A DNA stretch of 64,000 nucleotides, taken from the NCBI GenBank assembly GCA_027563935.2, contig CM050449.1:57305949-57369948 (forward strand). The letters are read 5' to 3'. The notes beneath the pieces were generated by a model that was not told the origin of the DNA, did no database searches, and saw only the letters and a program-made list of their open reading frames with translations. The translations under genes were made by a program, and so were the position numbers. The stretch is from Costus lasius (Eukaryota; Streptophyta; Magnoliopsida; Zingiberales; Costaceae). Below, piece after piece: positions 59,434-64,000 of the stretch (its first letter is position 1; the number at the start of each line of letters is the position of its first letter).

Positions 59434-59528
59434 TGGTTCTTGATATGATCTATATGATTGCTTCAAGTCCTTGTGATCCATACATGTTGCGTTTACTTTT
59501 ACTTGATGTATGCTTTGTTTACATGTAG

Positions 59529-59665
59529 TTGCGCTTGTATCATGCTTACATGAAGTTGCGCTTGTATCATGCTTACATCAATTTGCGCTTGTATCATGCT
59601 TACATGAAGTTGCGCTTGTATCATGCTTACATCAATTTGCGCTTGTATCATGGTTAGATGAAGTA
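59529..59665 (+). repeat. 27-bp tandem repeat in the leader of copia B
   Basis: Five units starting GCGCTTGTATCATG at 59531, 59558, 59585, 59612 and 59639, with unit ends alternating between TGAAGTT and TCAATTT. Absent from the leader of copia A. Confidence 0.9.
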
Positions 59666-59666
59666 T

Positions 59667-59725
59667 GCGCTCCCCCTTGAAGGGGACCCCCTTAAAGTTT
59701 GCGCTCCCCCTTGAAGGGGACCCCC
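59667..59725 (+). repeat. Two LTR-end-like blocks in the leader of copia B
   Basis: GCGCTCCCCCTTGAAGGGG at 59667 and 59701. The same string forms the 3' end of the copia A LTR. It can fold (CCCCCTT/AAGGGG). Confidence 0.85.
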
Positions 59726-61362
59726 TTAGATCTAAGGGTTATCAACTTGCAAGCATGTTGTTTGTTTGTTTGTTTGCGCATGTTCTAGAAGTTTTCCAAA
59801 ACTTATATCTTGCGCGCATGATTAGATCTAAGGTGCCACTATATTAAATCCTTAGATGGGTTGATAGGGTTGAAAGCATCTTCTAGGTTAGATCCAACTA
59901 GTCTGATCAGACCATCTGACAGCCTAGATGGGTTGACCTGATAGCACCTGTGCGCAAGCACAAGGTGGCTATGGGTTGACTGCATCTAGGGCGTGTAGCG
60001 AGGTCTGGTTGAGACACTATTGAACACACATGAGTTAGGCCCGGGGTCACACCCGCTTGCCAAAACTCATGAGGGTGGTTCAGCCCTTGGCGCATGCATG
60101 GTTGACCATTAGGTCAACACGGGTCAGTTAGGACTCGGTGCATGCAAGGGCAAAGGATCTAAGTAGATGGATGAGTGGATCCCCATCAATGGACCATTGT
60201 AAGGTTATAGGGCTCATAAGGAAATTAAAATTGATGCCATGGGGTATTTTCAAAAAAAATTTTATTTCCTGATTGGATCACATGTTGATTGAACCATATG
60301 CTTGTTTATTTAGTCTTATGTGGGTTGCCCTATTGTGTGCTGTGCTGGGGCCTGCGTGCCTGGTAATTTATAAGTTAATTTTATTGTGGTCTGCGAATCA
60401 CTTTTTCATTAATTTATTGTATATTTGACCTGCGAGTCAAAGCTTGTCTAGATAGATCAAATTGTATTTGATTAGACAAGAGCACAAATGCACACATCCC
60501 AAAGGAGCATTCAGCTGGTGGCGCACCTGAGGTGCTCTTGGCGCTAGGGCCCTGGGTTGGACCAGATGAGATGCAAAAGAGCTCAAGTGAAGACTTAAGG
60601 AAAATTAAGGTCTTACTAGGGTTCATGGGCTTTTACCACATAAGATCATGCTTTCTATTTATTGTTTAAATAATTAGAATTGCATGTTTAAGTTTATCTT
60701 CTGCTATCACCATAGGACTTGCATGATAGTGAAGAAGATAAAAGACCGTTAAAATCCAACGCTAATATATCAAGCTCGTAAGCCTTCTGACGCGAAACCT
60801 CGCCGTTCTGACTATCGTTGGAGCCGTGTTGAACCCACTCAGTGGGCACGTCCATCTATCTTCAGACGGTGCTGGATTTCACCTGCGTGTTACAGAGTTG
60901 GGATTTATCCCCTCTCGTTGCTCAGCATAGCACGTGGTGGTCCAGGGAGTAGGTCAGGTCAGCTTGACCATGTAGGCTGCATATGTGGCGCATATGGTAG
61001 CACATGGAGGCAGCCATCTGTGGGATCAGAGACTGTGTTGTACCAACTCAGTTGGCACAGTCTGCTGGATTGCCCAGATGAAGGGGAATCGCACGGGTTG
61101 GCGATTGGCTGGGACAGCCTACTAGAAATTAGTGCTTGTCATCTCTGTGCATCTTATCTCGCCTGAGCGGGACGCGGAGACCAAGTATGAAATCTGGATC
61201 CCATCTCACTAAAAGAGTGTTACTCTTTCGGACTGTTTACTGGATTTTTCAGTCAGACAAAATAGTGAGAAAAGAATCTTTCTTAAGTCCTGGATTGATT
61301 CTGAACATTGATACTGACCTTGCTGTTCTTGCTTGTTGTAGATTCCTGCAGCAACGAACACC
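59726..61362 (+). other. Rest of the untranslated leader of copia B
   Basis: Closely follows the copia A leader. Hairpins at 60834-60846 (CCCAC-TCA-GTGGG) and 61043-61055 (CCAAC-TCA-GTTGG). Acceptor-like TTGCTTGTTGTAG before gag (AG at 61340-61341). Confidence 0.7.
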
Positions 61363-62109
61363 ATGAGCTTCAATGTGCGATCCCTACTGGAAAGGGAGAA
61401 GTTTGCTGGGCCGAACTTCTCTGACTGGTTCGGACACCTTAAGATCGTTCTTAAGGCAGAGAGGAAACTGTATGTCCTCGAGACGGCGATACCGCCGCAG
61501 CCCGCTCCGAACGCCGCAAGGGCGGTTCGGGAAGCCTATGAAAAGCACGTCAATGATAGCATTGATGTCGCTTGCCTGATGCTAGCGTCTATGACGCCAC
61601 CGCTGCAGCGTCAGCATGAGGATATGTCGGCTATAGAGATTATAGCGAACCTCAAGATGCTGTATGCTGCACAGGCGAGGACAGAACGCTATAATCTGAC
61701 GAAGCTCTTCTTTCAGAGCAAACTGGCTGATGGGAGCCCAGTGGGAGCTCACGTGCTCAAGATGATTGGGCACAAGGAGGCTCTAGAGAAACTGGGGCAT
61801 ACCATCAACCAAGAGCTTGCTGTGGATATTATTCTGCAGTCTCTCCCGCCCTCTTTCGATGCGTTCATCATTAATTTTAATATGAACAAAATCGATTGTA
61901 CGCCGGCAGAGCTGCTGAATATGCCCTTGACCACTGAGGAAACTCTGAAGGGAAAGCCTTCAACCTCTGTCTTAATGGTTCCTTCTAGGAACAAGAAGAA
62001 GGGGAAGAAGGGCAAGGCCCCTGTCAAGAATTACAGCAAGGCTCTGAAACAGAAGGTGAAGCGGTCGAAGGACAACAGGTGTTTCCACTGTGGCCAGCTG
62101 GGTCACTAG
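61363..62109 (+). CDS. Gag of copia B with premature stop in the zinc knuckle
   Basis: Nearly the same protein as in copia A (UBN2-type core, LPPSFDAFIINFNM, basic tail), but here gag runs on in frame into the zinc knuckle CFHCGQLGH. The next codon, Trp in copia A, is TAG at 62107-62109. The knuckle loses its last Cys and pol is cut off unless the stop is read through. The change is a G-to-A transition. Confidence 0.92.
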   Translation: MSFNVRSLLEREKFAGPNFSDWFGHLKIVLKAERKLYVLETAIPPQPAPNAARAVREAYEKHVNDSIDVACLMLASMTPPLQRQHEDMSAIEIIANLKMLYAAQARTERYNLTKLFFQSKLADGSPVGAHVLKMIGHKEALEKLGHTINQELAVDIILQSLPPSFDAFIINFNMNKIDCTPAELLNMPLTTEETLKGKPSTSVLMVPSRNKKKGKKGKAPVKNYSKALKQKVKRSKDNRCFHCGQLGH

Positions 62110-64000
62110 AAAAAGGACTGTAAAGCGCTCCAAGGAGATAAGAGGGGAAGCGTTGCTTCTGGCTCAGGTATATTCGTGACGGAAGTCATGGTTTCATCTT
62201 CTTCTATTTCATGGGTGTTGGACACTGCATGTGGAGTTCACATTTGTTCAAATGTACAGGAACTCAAGAGAAGAAGGCAGGTGGGACAGCATGAGGTAGA
62301 CCTACGAGTCGGAAACGGGGCACGGGTTGCTGCTGTTGCTGTAGGAGACTATTTCATTACTTTACCATCTGGCATTGTATTAGAATTAAACAATTGTTAT
62401 TTTGTACCCAGTATTACCAAGAATATTATCTCTATTCCTGCTCTTGTCAGGAAAGGATTTGCCTTTGAATGCAAGATTTCAAAGTGTATTTTGACTTATG
62501 ATAATATTGTGTATGCAACTGGTTCAATTAACAATGGGTTATTCATGTTGGACATGGAATATTCTATACAAAACATTGATAATAAGAAAGCCAAGTATGC
62601 TGATGACAGCACCTTGCTTTGGCATAGTCGTTTAGGCCATATAAACGAGAAGCGCATTAAGCGGTTGCATGATCATGGACTGCTGGGATCATTCTCCTAT
62701 GAGGAGATTGATACATGCAAAGCTTGTTTAATGGGTAAAATGACGAAGTCACCTTTTCCTAATAAAGGTCAAAGAGCTTCAGGTTTACTTGACCTTATAC
62801 ACAGTGATGTGTGTGGGCCGTTTAGTAAACATGCCAGAGGTGGCTATCAGTACTTCATTACCTTTACTGATGATTTCAGTAGGTATGGTTATGTCTATCT
62901 GATGAGACATAAGAGTGAATCTTTTGACAAGTTCAAAGAGTTCAAAAATGAAGTACAAAATCAGTTAGGCCGAAATATCAAGGCACTTCGTTCTGATCGA
63001 GGTGGAGAATACCTAAGTCATGCGTTTACTGACTATCTGAAGGAGTGTGGGATTATCTCACAGCTCACTCCACCAGGAACACCGCAGTGGAATGGTGTGT
63101 CCGAGAGGAGAAATAGAACGTTACTTGATATGGTTCGTTCTATGATGAGTCAGGCCACTCTTCCATACTCCTTTTGGGGTTTTGCACTGGAGACAGCTGC
63201 AAAGGTACTAAACCGAGTGCCATCCAAGGCAGTTTCAAAGACGCCATATGAGTTATGGTATGGGAAACAGCCTAGCTTGACATTTATCAGGATCTGGGGT
63301 TGCGAGGCTTATGTCAAAAAGCTCGCCTCTGGGAAACTGGAGAGCAGATCTGATAAATGCATCTTTGTCGGTTACCCTAAGGAAACTAAGGGTTATTATT
63401 TCTACGATCCCAAAGAGAACAAGGTTTTTGTTGCTCGGACGGCCATATTTCTTGAGAAGGAATTTCTTCTGCAAGAGGCCAGTGGGAGAGAAATAAAACT
63501 GGATGAGAATCCAGAGGAAGGACAAAGTGCTCAAGCACAGTTGGATGAGCCTGAGCCGGTAGATCAGGTTATTGAACAACCTGAGGCTCAAATAACACGG
63601 GAACCGCGAAGATCGGGAAGGATCCGTCGACAGCCTGAGCGCTATGACGGAGTCTACATCATTGATAATGATGAACCCCTCACTTATGCGGATGCGGTCA
63701 GTGGACCGGAGTCAGCTAGATGGCTTGAAGCTATGCGAGCCGAGATGGACTCCATGTCAGATAACCAAGTCTGGGATTTGGTTGATCCGCCTCCGGGAGT
63801 AATCCCTATAGGCTGTAAATGGATCTTCAAGAAGAAGATTGACATGGATGGTAACGTGGTTACCTATAAAGGCAGGCTAGTTGCGAAAGGTTTCAAACAA
63901 ATCTACGGGATAGATTATGATGAAACTTTCTCACCTATAGCTATGTTTAAGTCTATTCGGATTCTTTTCGCGATAGCAGCATATTACGATTATGAGATCT
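62110..64000 (+). pseudogene. Pol of copia B (start blocked by a stop, 3' end outside the window)
   Basis: The same frame continues after the TAG without a stop that I could find, to the window end: protease WVLDTACGVHIC near 62212, integrase HSDVCG near 62807, DRGGEY near 62995 and NGVSERR near 63095, and the start of reverse transcriptase (KWIFKKKIDMDGN near 63820). It is almost identical to copia A up to VSGPESARWLEAMRAEMDSM and beyond. Whether the rest is intact cannot be seen. Confidence 0.85.

Larger units (their letters stand above)
57772..64000 (+). mobile_element. Ty1/copia element B, 3' part outside the window
   Basis: Same family as copia A: LTR, full primer site, long leader, gag-pol in one frame apart from one stop. 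It is inserted in C's 5' LTR. The right LTR and target duplication cannot be checked. Confidence 0.95.

Noticed and set aside
59529..59665. CRISPR-like regular repeats
   Set aside because: The 27-base units are head-to-tail without spacers, in a plant retrotransposon leader: a plain tandem repeat.

Overview
The window is pure repeat DNA from a large plant genome. I found no host protein-coding gene, rRNA or tRNA gene. Everything recognisable is LTR retrotransposon: a Ty3/gypsy chromovirus, a Ty1/copia family with TGTTGGGG termini, a second diverged copia group, and an Athila/Tat-like non-autonomous family with TGATGACAC termini and a TGGCGCCGTTGCCGGGGA-type primer binding site. Those primer sites, the ATHILA ORF-1-like remnant and the chromodomain polyprotein are typical of flowering plants. 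The species cannot be named from this sequence.

Layout, left to right. 1-6189: 3' part of a chromovirus (open pol, 2.8-kb 3' LTR) inserted in a copia LTR. 6190-10322: three copia LTRs, two in minus orientation and then one in plus, the last two head to head. 10632-11954: decayed ATHILA ORF-1-like gene. 12194-29773: an Athila-like composite whose two outer LTRs are inverted relative to each other and are flanked by the same five bases (AGTAC). Its left LTR is interrupted by a copia solo LTR (12653-14314, target duplication AAAAA) and by a complete young copia, called A here (14895-23989, target duplication AGGCA). 29779 to about 44280: an old decayed copia ('copia-1'), interrupted by an Athila-like fragment (E2), a copia LTR, an unclassified block and an Athila-like LTR. 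About 44300-46475: LTR, primer site and leader start of another element (D). 46476-57771: a minus-strand copia ('C') with nearly identical LTRs but a ruined interior. Its 3' LTR holds a gypsy solo LTR (target duplication CTAAG). 57772 to the end: the first part of a second TGTTGGGG copia (B), inserted in C's 5' LTR.

Relative ages follow from the nesting. A and B are youngest and each is inactivated by a different single lesion near the gag-protease boundary. C is coding-dead although its LTRs are young, so it was probably mobilised in trans. The most interesting signals are structural. Hairpins in the copia untranslated leader and in the LTR stay at homologous positions in diverged elements while their stem bases change in a compensating way. 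The Athila-like family carries arrays of palindromes built on TTACGG..CCGTAA and keeps one acidic gag-derived reading frame.
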